Of a DNA stretch of 64,000 nt, positions 43,100 through 54,639 are shown piece by piece. Both the position numbers and the translations under genes were made by a program. Origin of the DNA: Pleurodeles waltl (taxonomy: Eukaryota; Chordata; Amphibia; Caudata; Salamandridae); contig NC_090440.1 in NCBI RefSeq assembly GCF_031143425.1, positions 1,266,459,123 through 1,266,523,122 on the forward strand, in the 5' to 3' direction. The first letter of the stretch is position 1, and every line of letters begins with the position of its first letter. The notes under the pieces were generated by a model. It saw only the letters and a list, made by a program, of their open reading frames with translations, was not told the DNA's origin and made no database searches.

Positions 43100-43498
43100 A
43101 TGCATGTCTTTTCTGTAGTGGCAGTTGCCATAAAGTAGCTGAGTGGATTAGTAAAGGCAAGCGTTACCTGCGCTTTAAAACAAATGTAATGCCAGGGGGA
43201 CTATGGAGATATGAGTGGCACTTTTTCTGGGTAGTACTGAGGGAATTAGAAGAGGAGGTAATGGGTGGCAGAGCACCAAAAATGACTGTTGCACAGGGTG
43301 TGTGGTAAGGTGAAGTAATACATTCTTTTTTTGTTTTTTTCAGTGTTTTCAGAGAATCTGCAGAATTGGAGAAGAAGCGAAGGTAAGGTGACGGCATTTC
43401 CTGTTGTACACAACAAACATACCCACAAGCAATTTTTGTGACTATCTGCCTTCTACGTAGGCTAGTAATTTAGAGGGACAGTTTAGCCAGTTGCAGAG
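43100..43498 (+). other. 5' region of the piggyBac gene
   Basis: A splice-acceptor-like TTTTTTTCAG near 43,343 and a donor-like GAAGGTAAGG near 43,384 suggest a small untranslated exon before the coding exon. No left piggyBac end (TTAACCC-like) was found upstream, so the element's left side appears lost or replaced by the Penelope-type pieces. Confidence 0.35.
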
Positions 43499-45253
43499 AT
43501 GGCGTCTCGTTGGATGACTGCTGATCAAGCCCTAGCTCGGGTTATGGAGGACAGTTCTGATGTAGGCTCAGAGACTGAGACAGCAGACACTGAGACAGCA
43601 TCTGAGGGAGAGGACAATGGGGCAGATTCTGGGAGTGATTTTTCAGTCGGCGGAGTCCCATCTGATGACACCTCTTCCAGTGAGTCTGAACGAGACAATG
43701 ACGACATCCGTGCTGTCCCTTCGCAAGCACATTCTGGGCAGCGGGACCACATTGGGTTAGCCGAAGCCAGAGAGCATGTGCTTGCTGCCGCAAGCACAGA
43801 GAGAGTGCTCTCTTGGCAGCCCCCCTGTTTGGTTCAGCCCCAAATTCCACCTTTTACTGGTGACACTGGATGTAAAGTCAATACAGCTAACTTTTTGCAA
43901 GTCGACTACATATATCTGTTTTTGGATGTTGACTTTCTTCAGAAAGTTGTGCAGCAAACAAATTTGCGTGCAGACCAATTTCTGAGGGAGTGCGGAGGCA
44001 CTCTTGGGCCCCGTTCTAGGGCACGCCAGTGGACTCCCACTTCGCTGGCGGAGTTGAAGATATTTTTGGGCCTTACACTCAAAATGGGGTCAGTGCAGAA
44101 ACCCACCTTGCAGTCCTACTGGACGACTCGCATGGTTTGGGTAACTCCCATCTTCGCACCATACAGGAGCAGAGATCGTTTTTTGCTACTGCAGCGCATT
44201 CTGCATTTCAATGACAATTCTGCTGCATTGCCCCGGGACCATCCAGATCATGACAGGTTGTTCAAAATTCAGCCTGTCGAGGAACATTTGTCTGCCAGGT
44301 TTCCAGAGATCTATACATCTGGAAAGAATATAGCAGTCGATGAGTCCTTAATCCTGTACAAAGGACGGCTGCTTTTCAGACAGTACATTGCGAGCAAAAG
44401 AGCTCGCTATGGCATAAAGCTGTGCATGCTGTGTGAGAGCTCTACTGGCTATGTGTACAGCTTGAGAGTGTATACAGGGAAGGATTCTACCCTAAACCCT
44501 GTAGGTTGCCCTCCCGCGTTAGGGGTCACAGGTAAGATTGTATGGGAACTTGTCCAGCCACTTCTTCACAAAGGTTATAACCTTTATGTGGACAATTTCT
44601 ATACAGGAGTAGAGCTGTTCAGTGAGCTCTACAAAGCTGGCACTGTGGCCTGCGGTACAGTTCGTTGTAACCGCAAAGGATTCCCGCAGGAGCTTGTTTG
44701 CAAGAAGCTCCAGAAATCACAGAGTACTGCATTGCGTTCTAACGAACTGCTCGCAGTCAAGTTCCTAGATAGGCGTGATTTATACGTGCTCACTACAATT
44801 CATGACGAGAGCACTTCTCCCATCACGGTTTGGGGTCAGATGGCCGAAGTCCACAAGCCCATCTGTATACTCGATTACAATAAGTACATGGGTGGAGTGG
44901 ACAAGAACGACCAGGTTCTTCAACCATACAATGCGTGTTGTAAAACTCGCACTTGGTACAAGAAACTGTTTACCCACCTGATTCAGATGGCAACATATAA
45001 TGCGTATGTTGTTTACCGTCAGACAACCACAGGAAGACTCATGACTTTCCTTGACTTCCAGTTGTCTGTAATTGAAAGCCTCACTGCTGTTACAGAAGAA
45101 GCAGCAGCCTACATCTCATATGTTCTGGAGGATGTGGCAAGGCTGCAGGAGCGACACTTTGCTGATCGCATACCTAAAACACCCAAAAAGGATCGTCCAT
45201 GTCGTCGCTGTAAAGTGTACTCAAAGCATGGAAAGCGTCAGGAAAGTCGGTAA
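43499..45253 (+). pseudogene. piggyBac transposase (PGBD4-like), one stop in the C-terminal finger
   Basis: A 584-codon uninterrupted frame. The first 80 residues are acidic and Ser-rich (SSDVGSETETADTETASEGE). The dimerisation/RNase-H-like body has QPQIPPFTGDTG, DVDFLQKVVQQTNLRADQF, MGSVQKPTLQSYWTTRMVW, and the catalytic aspartates: D281 in AVDESLILYKG, D365 in LYVDNFYTGVELF, and D468/D471 in YMGGVDKNDQ. The C-terminal cysteine-rich finger begins CRRCKVYSKHGKR and is cut by TAA at 45,251-45,253. The same frame continues YCPQCPSQPGLCIPTCF, so the finger is halved by a single change, and a likely Cys is Tyr (KVYSKHG). piggyBac enzymes cut and paste at TTAA, and the finger binds the ends. Its otherwise clean frame makes it the youngest-looking transposase in the window. 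Confidence 0.9.
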
Positions 45254-46052
45254 TACTGTCCCCAGTGTCCATCACAACCAGGTCTCTGTATCCCTACTTG
45301 CTTTACGTTGTATCATACTAAAGCAAAGTTCTGGGAAATCGACTGATTTTGAGCTGCTGTTGGGTAATCCTTTCAGTGGCAGTGCATGGATACCGAACGT
45401 CCATGGGCCACTGCTTCATTAGGCAAGGAGCCACAGAATTTTACTTCATCATGGACTTCCTTTTGGCGTGGTCGGTGTTCTGTTCAATTAACATGCATTA
45501 TATTCCCCCTACTGCATATACTAGTGGACAGAACATATGCCACATTGCCACGGAGTACCCTTTCTTCACCTGCATGTCTACCTTACTTTCAACGGTAGAT
45601 ATGCTCTCTCAGTTCGAGGAATCACTTTGTACGGCATACTTGGAAACCCCCAACTTGCTTCCACAAACTAGTATAGGTTCACTTGGCTATTATACAGGAT
45701 TAGCCAGGACTCTGATGAGAACAGAGACATGGATGGGTAAGGAAAGCTTATGGTAGGAGTGCCTTCACATGGTTATTGCACAGGTAGAAGGCAGATAGTA
45801 AAGGTAGTACAGATGTACATCATCTACACCTATGGATTCAAACCCATTGGTGCCATCCCAGCACTGAAGGAGAATGACTTGTATAGGTCAGTGTTTGACC
45901 TGCTTTTCATGTTCATCCTCCATCAGAACATAGTAGATGTTCAGTTTGCTGTATAAGTGCATTATAGTCACAACACTGCACATAATGTTGGCTGGGACAT
46001 ATGCTACGTTCTCATGGACTCCCCTATGTACCAAACACTACCCTTTTTCATA

Positions 46053-46622
46053 GCCTATGATCTTCTCTTTAGGGAACATCATGAGAAATCCCCAGCATGT
46101 CTCCCTTAGTTTCAAAGGTAGATATGCTCATTCAGTTCGAGGAATCGCTTTGTACGGCATACTCGGACACCCCCAACTTGCATCCACAAACTGGAAGGAG
46201 TTGGATTTAGCACAGAGAGTGCGTTAAACGCGCATGAAAAACATTTCTTCCTGAGCCTCAGGTGGCTGTCAGAAGAGTCATTAGTAAAGGTTTGTTACAC
46301 ATGCATTTGGTAATGTTAAGGAAGAAGGAGGCAGTTAGCCTATGACCTTCTCTTTAGGTAACAGCATGAGAAATCCCCAGCATGTCTCCCTTAGTTTCAA
46401 AGGTAGATATGCTCACTCAGTTCGAGGAATCGCTTCGTACGGCATACTCGGACACCCCCAACTTGCATCCACAAACTGGAAGGAGTTGGATTTAGCACAG
46501 AGAGTGTGTTAAAGCCGCATGAAAAACATGTCTTCCTGAGCCTCAGGTGGCTGTCACAGGAGTCATTAGTAAAGGTTCGTTACGCATGCATTTGGTAATG
46601 TTAAGCAAGAAGGAGGCAGTTA
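46053..46622 (+). repeat. 285-bp tandem duplication in the piggyBac 3' region
   Basis: 46,053-46,337 and 46,338-46,622 are near-identical, both starting GCCTATGA and containing CAGCATGTCTCCCTTAG and TACGGCATACTCGGACACCC. A diverged third copy of the middle lies at about 45,560-45,670. Confidence 0.9.
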
Positions 46623-47256
46623 CTTGACAGGTGGTAAAATGTAGTCAAACGTATTCCGTTCTGTGGCGTGTGAATGTGATGGGCCCTTGTCTGGCAGCGG
46701 TAAGTTAATGTGAGTGCAGTGATTGGTTGGATTGGGCCCGTGGCTGGCGATATGAAATGGTTGTTTGTTGTGCGTGAATGGCGTGTGAATGGACCATAAA
46801 GAGGTTGGTGCCTGGACGCGGCTTTATGGCCCACCTTCAGAAGGCTTGGTTTCAATATTCAGATACTTTGATAAGTAATCATGCTTTGAAACCATAATTT
46901 CTGGAGGTGCTAAAACCAACCAGTGTGAGTGGTGGATTAACTTTAACAAACTAGTACCAGGGGAGTCCAAGGGTGCAGGACTTGCGTGGCTCTCACCAGT
47001 TTTCCTTCACCCAGAATCCCCTTGAAATCACAAAATGTGCTTAAAAAACACATTTTCCTTGCATTTCAATGAGCAGAAGTCCAGGGATCTGCAGGGATCC
47101 TCAAAATTCCTATCACTCAGTGTTTCCCCACTTGTCCTGATAAAAACACAACCCCGCTTGTGTGCCTGCACCTAGTGCCTGCTTCAGGAATGAATCACTC
47201 CAGGGTTACCAGTAGACCTCAAGCAAGGACTACCATTGACTCTTGTGTGATCCATT

Positions 47257-48090
47257 CCTGTCGCGGGCGCTAGGCCTACCCACACAAGTGAGGTATCATT
47301 TTTATCAGGAGACTTGGGGGAACGCTGGGTGGAAGGACATTTGTGGCTCCTCTCAGATTCCAGAACTTTCTGTCACCGAAATGTGAGGAAAACTTGTTTT
47401 TTTAGCCACGTTTTGAGGTTTGCAAAGGATTCTGGGTAACAGAACCTGGTCAGAGCCCCGCAAGTCACCCCATCTTGGATCCCCCTAGGTCTCTAGTTTT
47501 CAAAAATGCACAGGTTTGGTAGGTTTCCCTAGGTGCCGGCTGAGCTAGACACCAAAATCTACAGGTAGGCACTTTGCAAAAAACACCTCTGTTTTCTTTA
47601 AAAAAAATTGATTTGTCCACGTTGCGTTTTGGGGCATTTCCTGTCGCGGGCGTTAGGCCTACCCACACAAGTGAGGTATCATTTTTATCGGGAGACTTGG
47701 GGGAACGCTGGGTGGAAGGAAATTTGTGGCTCCTCTCAGATTCCAGAACTTTCTGTCACCGAAATGTGAGGAAAACTTGTTTTTTTAGCCACGTTTTGAG
47801 GTTTGCAAAGGATTCTGGGTAACAGAACCTGGTCAGAGCCCCGCAAGTCACCCCATCTTGGATTCCCCTAGGTCTCTAGTTTTTAAAAATGCACAGGTTT
47901 GGTAGGTTTCCCTAGGTGCCGGCTGAGATAGAGGCCAAAATCTACAGGTAGGCACTTTGCAAAAAACAGCTGTGTTTTCTGTAAAAAAATGGGATGTGTC
48001 CACGTTGTGTTTTGGGGCATTTCCTGTCGCGGGCGCTAGGCCTACCCACACAAGTGAGGTATCATTTTTATCGGGAGACCTGGGGGAACA
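47257..48090 (+). repeat. 383-bp tandem repeat in the piggyBac 3' region
   Basis: CCTGTCGCGGGCG recurs at 47,257, 47,640 and 48,023, a strict 383-bp period. The two full units differ at only a few positions; the third is cut short at about 48,090. Short frames in both units are repeat products. Confidence 0.9.
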
Positions 48091-49154
48091 TAAAATAGCA
48101 AAACAATTGTTATTGCCCCTTATCTTTCTCTGTATTTTTTCATTCCAAATATAAGAGAGTGTGAAAAAAAATGTCTATTTGCGAAATGCCCTGCAATTCA
48201 CATGCTAGTATGGGCACCCCGGAATTCAGAGATGTGCAAAAAACCACTGCTCCTCAAACCTTATCTTGAGCCAATTTTGGAAATGCAAAGGTTTTCTTGA
48301 TACCTATTTTTCACTCTTCATATTTCAGCAAATGAATTGCTGTATACCCAGTACTGTATAGAATGAAAACAAACTGCAGGGTGCATCTCATTTATTGGCT
48401 CTGGGTACCTAGGGTTCTTGATGAACCTACAAGCCCTTTATATTCCCGCAACCAGAAGAGTCCAGCAGACATAACGATATATTGCTTACAAAAATCTGAC
48501 ATCGCAGGACAAAATTACAGAGTAAAACAGAAAGAAAAATGGCTGTTGTTTTCAGCTCAATTTCAATATTCTTTTATTTCAGCTGTTATTTTCTGTAGGA
48601 AAACCTTGTAGGATCTACACAAATGACCCCTTGCTGAATTCAGAATTTTGTCTAGTTTTCAGAAATGTTTAGCTGTCCGCGATCCAGCATTGGTTTCATA
48701 CCCATTCCTGTCACTAACTAGAAGGAGGCTGAAAGCACCAAAAATTGTACAAATGGGGTATGTCCCAGTAAAATGCCAAATTTGTGTTGAAAAATGTGGT
48801 TTTTTGATTCAAGTCTGCCCGTTCCTGAAAGGTGGGAAGATGGTGATTTCAGCACCAGAAACCCTTTGTTGATGGCATTTTCAGGGAAAAAACCACAAGC
48901 CTTCTTCTGAGGCCCTTTCTTCCCATTTTTTTGGAAAAAACGAAATGTTCACTGTATTTTGGCTAATTTCTTGGTCTCCTCCAGGGGAAACCACAAACTC
49001 TGGGTACCATTAGAATCCCTAGGATGTTGAAAAAAAAGGACGCAAATTTGGCGTGGATAGCTTATGTGCACTAAAAGTTATGAAGGCCTAAGCGCGAACT
49101 ACCCCAAATAGCCAAAAAAGGGGGGGGGAAACGGCCCAGCATCTAAGGGGTTAA

Positions 49155-50100
49155 AAACGATGTGAAATCTCAAACTGAAAACATCAATTCAATGCCTTAA
49201 CTTTACCGCAAATCTCTGCTGTTTTTATATTGTGTCTGTAGCTGCGCATTTCATAGAAGTCAGCTATCCATTTAGTAATGTCACAATATATTGGTGAATT
49301 ACACATACCCATGCAGTGCGGTAGTTCGGGCAGCTAATAACATTCCTTTCGCCAATGCCACCAAATTGCTGATGAACTCTTGAATGGGTGCCTTCCTCCT
49401 GGCTGTGGATCCCACGTGAATATTTTAGAAACAAAAGCTCCCCATGGAGAACCCCTAGGAGCTGGGGCACTCAACGGGCTCAATGAAATTGAAGTCTGTT
49501 TGACAGACTCATTTCAGCAAAACTGCCTTTGTCAAGGTCGATTACACAGAGATGGTTCACTCATATGTATTTAAGAGCTTAATTAGATCACTCCCATTTA
49601 CTGTAAATCGTGAATAATAAGAGAAGATTATTTCATAGTTTTGAACATATATTTTTAGTTTCAAATTCCTTTTGCCTCTGAAAGATGTTTTACATCACCT
49701 CCCTTGGGTTATTTGTGTTGGAGGCAGCCACAGATGGCCCTGGGGACTTCCACCCCCGAGGGCCAGCTCCTGCTATGTCCTGGGGTGCCCACCCCAGGAT
49801 ATCGCTGTTTGCTGAGGCTTGATGGCAGCTATGATGCTAAACGAATGGGAAAAGACCATTCTAGCTTTCACGCCGAGCTTTCTAGCTCGGCGTGGATGGC
49901 ACTGTGTCAATCCTATGCTTAAAAACATTGCTAGAAAAACAGACATTTGAGATGAGCGAATCTACAGAGTCACTGGTATTGCAGGGTGCTCCTTACTGGA
50001 GCTGCTCTCAACCTAAACGTGGGAACTACCCAGAGTTCTCTCTTCTGTTTTGTGTAATTTATGTGTCACTCTAACCCTGAAAGGGTGTCGTTTTGACTTA
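49155..50100. other. Spacer with a short dispersed repeat and a hairpin
   Basis: No gene recognised. It contains the second copy of the 41.1-kb short repeat (49,485-49,612) and a perfect nine-pair hairpin, CGCCGAGCT/AGCTCGGCG with a four-base loop, at 49,871-49,892. Confidence 0.55.
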
Positions 50101-50140
50101 TACTTGGTGCTCCCTTGTGTCTGGACAAAGCTAAACCTTT

Positions 50141-50165
50141 CTGAAGAGATGTAATGACATTGAAA
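50141..50165 (+). ncRNA. Hammerhead-like core upstream of the Penelope-like element
   Basis: CTGAAGA (50,141-50,147), a five-pair stem GATGT/ACATT (one G-T) with loop AATG, then GAAA (50,162-50,165). The conserved boxes and their spacing match a hammerhead core (CUGANGA - stem II - GAAA). Penelope-like elements are known to carry hammerheads in their terminal regions. A possible three-pair stem III follows (GCA/TGC). Stem I was not verified. Confidence 0.45.
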
Positions 50166-50399
50166 TGCATCAGGGGTTGCTTTTGCTCATTCCAGGTTGG
50201 CTTGGATGGTATTTTACCAGTCCAAAACTGTAATACTGGTAAAAGTCCTTGTCATTTTAAGCTCTGCAAATATATATTTTTCACCTGAAGCTCTTGCAGA
50301 AAGGCTTTACATTTGTACCTCTAGCCAATATGAATCTCTCAAATGCAAGAATTAACCCATACAAATTTTGTCAGAAGTTAAAATTGCAAAAATAATATC

Positions 50400-52667
50400 G
50401 ATGAGAAAAGAAAATTTATGGTATCAGCAGAACAAATCGGATTCCCTTGTGATGTCACCATTGGAGATCAATGAAATAGATATGTTACGAGACCTACAGT
50501 TCTTAGAAAAAGATTCAGAAATAGATCAATGTACATCATGAAGCACTCTTTCAGATAAAGAATTCTGTGATTCAATATTTGAACTGATGGAGCCAGGAAT
50601 AGTGGTTCTAAATCTAGATCCACATTCTGCCCACATTCACCGGCAGGGATTAAATTGATATATTAAAAAAAATTATGACACAAGGACTGTATAAAATCCA
50701 TAGTAAGGAGGGACAAAGGAAAAACAACAAGGCTTATATGGGAAACATGACCACGGATGATTGGAAGGCATTAAAAGAATTACAGGACAATCAAATAATA
50801 TTTAAACCCTCGGATAAAGGGGGTAACATTGTCATCATGGATCATGTAAAATATATCAAGGAGGCCATGAGACAGATCGGGGGCAAGGATAGTTATAAAC
50901 ATATGGTAAAGGACCCAACCCCTAAGGAAACCAAAATTGATCATCAAAAACTTAGAGGGTGGCATTAAAGAAGTCTCCTAGATGATAAAGAATATTTGTA
51001 CCCGAGAAACAATCATCCAGTTTGCTTACCATTTATTTTTTACCTAAGGTACATACAAATCAGACCAATCCTTCAACAGTGGATTTGGTTGGTGTCCCTA
51101 TATACATCTATAGAACATGTAGATGTTATTAGGGACTGTAAACATTATTTGAGTAGACACTCCACTAGCCTTCTAGAACATCCTGAGCAGCTGCTCGAGA
51201 TATTGGATTTTTGCTTAACTCATAATACCTTTTTGTTTGATAATAAATATTTCTTACAAATCTGTGGGTACTTCATTTGTACCAACATATGCAAATCTGT
51301 TGATGGGCAAGTGGGAGTCATAATTAATGTGGACTGATGACAACAAAGATCTTCTTGAAAAAGTAGTCCTATGGGTAGAATTTATAGAATACATTTTCTT
51401 ATTTGGCATGAAAACAAGGAAGAACTAATTGATTTTATTAAATTGTGGGAACAAAATCCTTATAAACCAAGCTTTACATATGACATCAATGCAACTAAAA
51501 TTACATATTTGGATTTATTGGTGTACATACAGGATGATAAAGTTTGTAGTAAGTTATATAGGAAACCCACAAGTTGTAACAATTTACTCCATAAAAATAG
51601 CAGTCATCCACAAGCTCTTAAAAGGAGCATCCTATAAGGAGAACTAATTAGCATGAAAACAAGGAAGAACTAATTGATTTTATTAAATTGTGGGAACAAA
51701 ATCCTTATAAACCAAGCTTTACATATGACATCAATGCAACTAAAATTACATATTTGGATTTATTGGTGTACATACAGGATGATAAAGTTTGTAGTAAGTT
51801 ATATAGGAAACCCACAAGTTGTAACAATTTACTCCATAAAAATAGCAGTCATCCACAAGCTCTTAAAAGGAGCATCCTATAAGGAGAACTAATTAGAGCC
51901 GGGAAAGATTTCTCAGAGGACGAAGTATTCATGTGTCAAGCAAAATAAATATCTCAAAGATTTATTGAGAGAAGTTCCTCCGGAGTGCAGTAGAGAATGC
52001 CATGGAGAGAGCCCGGTCATGTAAAAGAGATGAATTACTGACTCCAAAGCAATCTAAAATCAAAATGGAGAAACAAGGCCAAGCCTGTTGCTATATTATG
52101 GAGTTTGATGCTTCAAGTAATTCAGTCAAACGAGTGTTAAAACAACATTGGCAGGTCCTTGCACTGGACACAACTATGAAAAAAGATATTACCAAATCAT
52201 CCCATTATAAAATATCGGACAACTGATCATTAGGACAATATTTGACAAGTAGGTTCATGGCTAGGTGTACAATGAGAGAAAGAACAAATTGGTTGCAACA
52301 TCAACAAAAAGGTTTTTCGCGGTGTCACAAGTGTAAGACACGTCAATATGCTTGGAATACTAACATGTTTAAATCACAGAATGGGAGAAGTTTTAATATT
52401 AATCAATGGATTAACTGTGACACCGCATATGTTGTTTATGTTCTGGAATGCACATGTGGTAAACAATATGTAGGGAGTTCCATCAATAAATTGAAACTTC
52501 TAATATTACAACATCTCAGAGCAGTAAAAAATAAAGATATGACATATGCAATTGTGAAACACATTTGGGAAAATCATTGTGGAGATATTTCAGGTCTATC
52601 CTATTATGGTATCCAGCATATTAACAAGAAACCAAGAGGAGGAGATCGTGAAAACTCTTTGAGGTAG
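50400..52667 (+). pseudogene. Penelope-like element ORF: reverse transcriptase and GIY-YIG endonuclease
   Basis: Reverse-transcriptase pieces in order: LQDNQIIFKPSDKGGNIVIM (50,790-50,850); LVSLYTSIEHVDVIRDC near 51,100, where the family's catalytic Asp before VSLYTSI is lost; FCLTHNTFLFDNKYFLQICG near 51,240; and FIEYIFLIWHENKEEL near 51,390, where YIDD-type aspartates are EY. Then come TYLDLLVYIQDDKV and LYRKPTSCNNLLHKNSSHPQ. The C-terminal endonuclease (52,242-52,667) has CHKC, NCDTAYVVYVLECTCGKQYV and GSSINKLKLLILQHLRAV, so the GIY-YIG core is present but the usual Arg of the LKERI segment is missing. A 245-bp tandem duplication breaks the frame. The element copies itself through RNA primed by the endonuclease nick; this copy is dead. 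Confidence 0.85.
51406..51895 (+). repeat. Perfect 245-bp tandem duplication within the Penelope RT
   Basis: 51,406-51,650 and 51,651-51,895 appear identical. The unit runs from GCATGAAAACAAGGAAGAAC to AAGGAGAACTAATTA. As 245 is not a multiple of three, the second copy is out of frame with the first. Confidence 0.9.
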
Positions 52668-52739
52668 TCAGAATTGAAATGGATAATGTTATTAAATTCT
52701 GAGATCCCATGGAGGCTGATTTATGATGCAAAGCTTTAT

Positions 52740-54055
52740 GTATTCTTATAAGTGATGATCATACAATGAGTAATGATGATGAAAAGGGTAGGGGAGTTGA
52801 TTTTATATATAACATTAATCAATGATTTCACGACATGATGGACAAAGCATAGATTACCTTTTTATAATTGAAGCTAGATGATTTTCAAATGTTGCTATAC
52901 TCTTGTGAAAAATCATTAATCTGCGCTTTAAAATAAGCACTTGTCAGTTTTTTTAATGTACTGGTAATTAATATAATGAAAGTCCGGTAAAGTATTATGA
53001 TATCTTGTACTGTACAATGTGAAACAATGAGCAGTTGATAGAGTACCAATCTGTTGTTTTGATTAAAATAATGATCAGGTGATCTTTTAGGTACTTTCAT
53101 AATATGCAACTAGTCACTTTATGAAGTAAACTGGTACCTAGTCAGATTCATTAATGATATCTAGATAGGTATACAAGTGTTGAGAATCATGATTGTTTTG
53201 CACTTGAAAATAAGCACAGGACACTCTTGTGAACTATGTACTTGTAATGATATATCTACTTGACTTGTATATGGTTTGGATAATTTAAAGCATTATGATT
53301 AATTTATAACTAGAATATATAAGTGGTGTCAATTGTCCTTGAACTAATAGAATAATATTAATAGTACAAAAATATACATATTACAAATGAAAACATATAT
53401 ATGAAAATTCATGGAACAAAATTAGAGATATAAAACCATATCATTGTGTATTCTCTCATGTTCCCTAATCAATGTAACTCTTTCAAGTACTGTTACAGGA
53501 ACAATTTTCTCCACTCATTTAACTTTTTTAACTTCTAGAAGTACTGATACTGGAATAAATGATTTTTTTTCAACATGGATTTTTTGGAGAAAAAAAATAT
53601 TATAATTATACAGATTGTATTTTGCTGAATTGTTGAAAGGATGATGTAATTATGAAGACACAATAAGTGTCATTTTGCCCAAAAAACTCTTTAAAAAAAA
53701 TCCTCATGTTATTACTATCCCTTGTTGTCTTTAAAAACACTGAGTGGTGAATGCTTTCCGCTAACATACTGATTAATTGAACATCCCAAAAAGACATTTT
53801 GCATTCAGAGAGGAATGAGTGTATCCATGTATGTTTCCTTTAAGTGACAGGAGGGGAGGGGCGGTGTCCATCTTTTAAACTACACTTGCACTTTGTTTAT
53901 TTTCATGACCAAAACACGTTGGCATGAGACACAAATCAAATTCTATAGTGCACAAAAAGTAAAATATGGAAATGAACCAGAGTGTGTCGCCATCATGTGG
54001 CTTGTAAAGTGGTACTATGTGTATTTTTATATATAGATATAGATATAGATGTCTG
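52740..54055. other. AT-rich stretch, no gene recognised
   Basis: Probably includes the 3' untranslated region of the Penelope-like element. Within it, AATAAGCACTTGTCAG (52,932) and AATAAGCACAGGACAC (53,210) hint at a weak internal duplication. Confidence 0.45.
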
Positions 54056-54063
54056 CATGTATA

Positions 54064-54065
<2 letters not shown>

Positions 54066-54120
<55 letters not shown>
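54066..54120. repeat. AT microsatellite
   Basis: Pure TA run of about 50 bases followed by T-rich sequence. Confidence 0.95.
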
Positions 54121-54122
<2 letters not shown>

Positions 54123-54126
54123 ATAT

Positions 54127-54635
54127 TTTTTTCATTGAAAATCCAAAGGTTATAGGAAGATTATAGTTAGGAAATATAATTTAAAAACCTTACAAATTCA
54201 CTGAAAGGAACCAAAGGTTATAGTTAGGTTCTGACTTTACTTGTACAAAACCATAGAAATTCACCAGTTATAGTTCAAGTAACTATAACTCGCGCCTTAA
54301 GATAATATAGCTCACGTCCCCTCTATACACACTTTTTTGACAAAAAATTGACTGCTAATTTTTCAATTACACTTTTCAGGATTTTATAGAAGTTGTCATG
54401 ACTGCTGTAATATCTCGGGTAATTTGCAGTGCATGGTGAGAGCGCAAGTTTTAGTTACCTTAGGGCGTGAGTTATAGCTAACTATAACTTGTGCCCCAGC
54501 CACGCACTACTTATGACCTCACATATGAGATCACTCATGATATGTTCTAGGGCATCATTTATGACATCACTGGTGACATTTAGAATTACGCCATTGATGA
54601 CATCACTTATGACAACATTCAAAGTTCTTTGGTAA
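54127..54635 (+). repeat. Left arm of a long inverted repeat enclosing Harbinger B
   Basis: Contains CCAAAGGTTATAG twice, AATTCACCAGTTATA, TATAACTTGTGCCCC and two TGACATCA boxes (54,562-54,569; 54,598-54,605). The reverse complement of 60,065-60,440 has the same order of segments: CCAAAGGTTAAAG, AATTCACAAGTTATA, AACTTGCGCCCC, then TGACATCA boxes. The arms are diverged and only partly aligned. They look like terminal inverted repeats of a host element into which Harbinger B inserted. Confidence 0.55.
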
Positions 54636-54639
54636 ACAT

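Larger units (their letters stand above)
45254..49154 (+). mobile_element. 3' region of the piggyBac element, ending at TTAA
   Basis: About 3.9 kb of non-coding sequence follows the transposase. It includes a 285-bp duplication, a 383-bp tandem repeat and a long AT-rich tail. The right end reads ACGGCCCAGCATCTAAGGGG, then TTAA at 49,151-49,154, matching piggyBac's TTAA target and a CCC-starting inverted end. I recall very similar tails attached to piggyBac elements in fish and amphibians; this needs a database check. No matching left end is present in the window. Confidence 0.6.
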
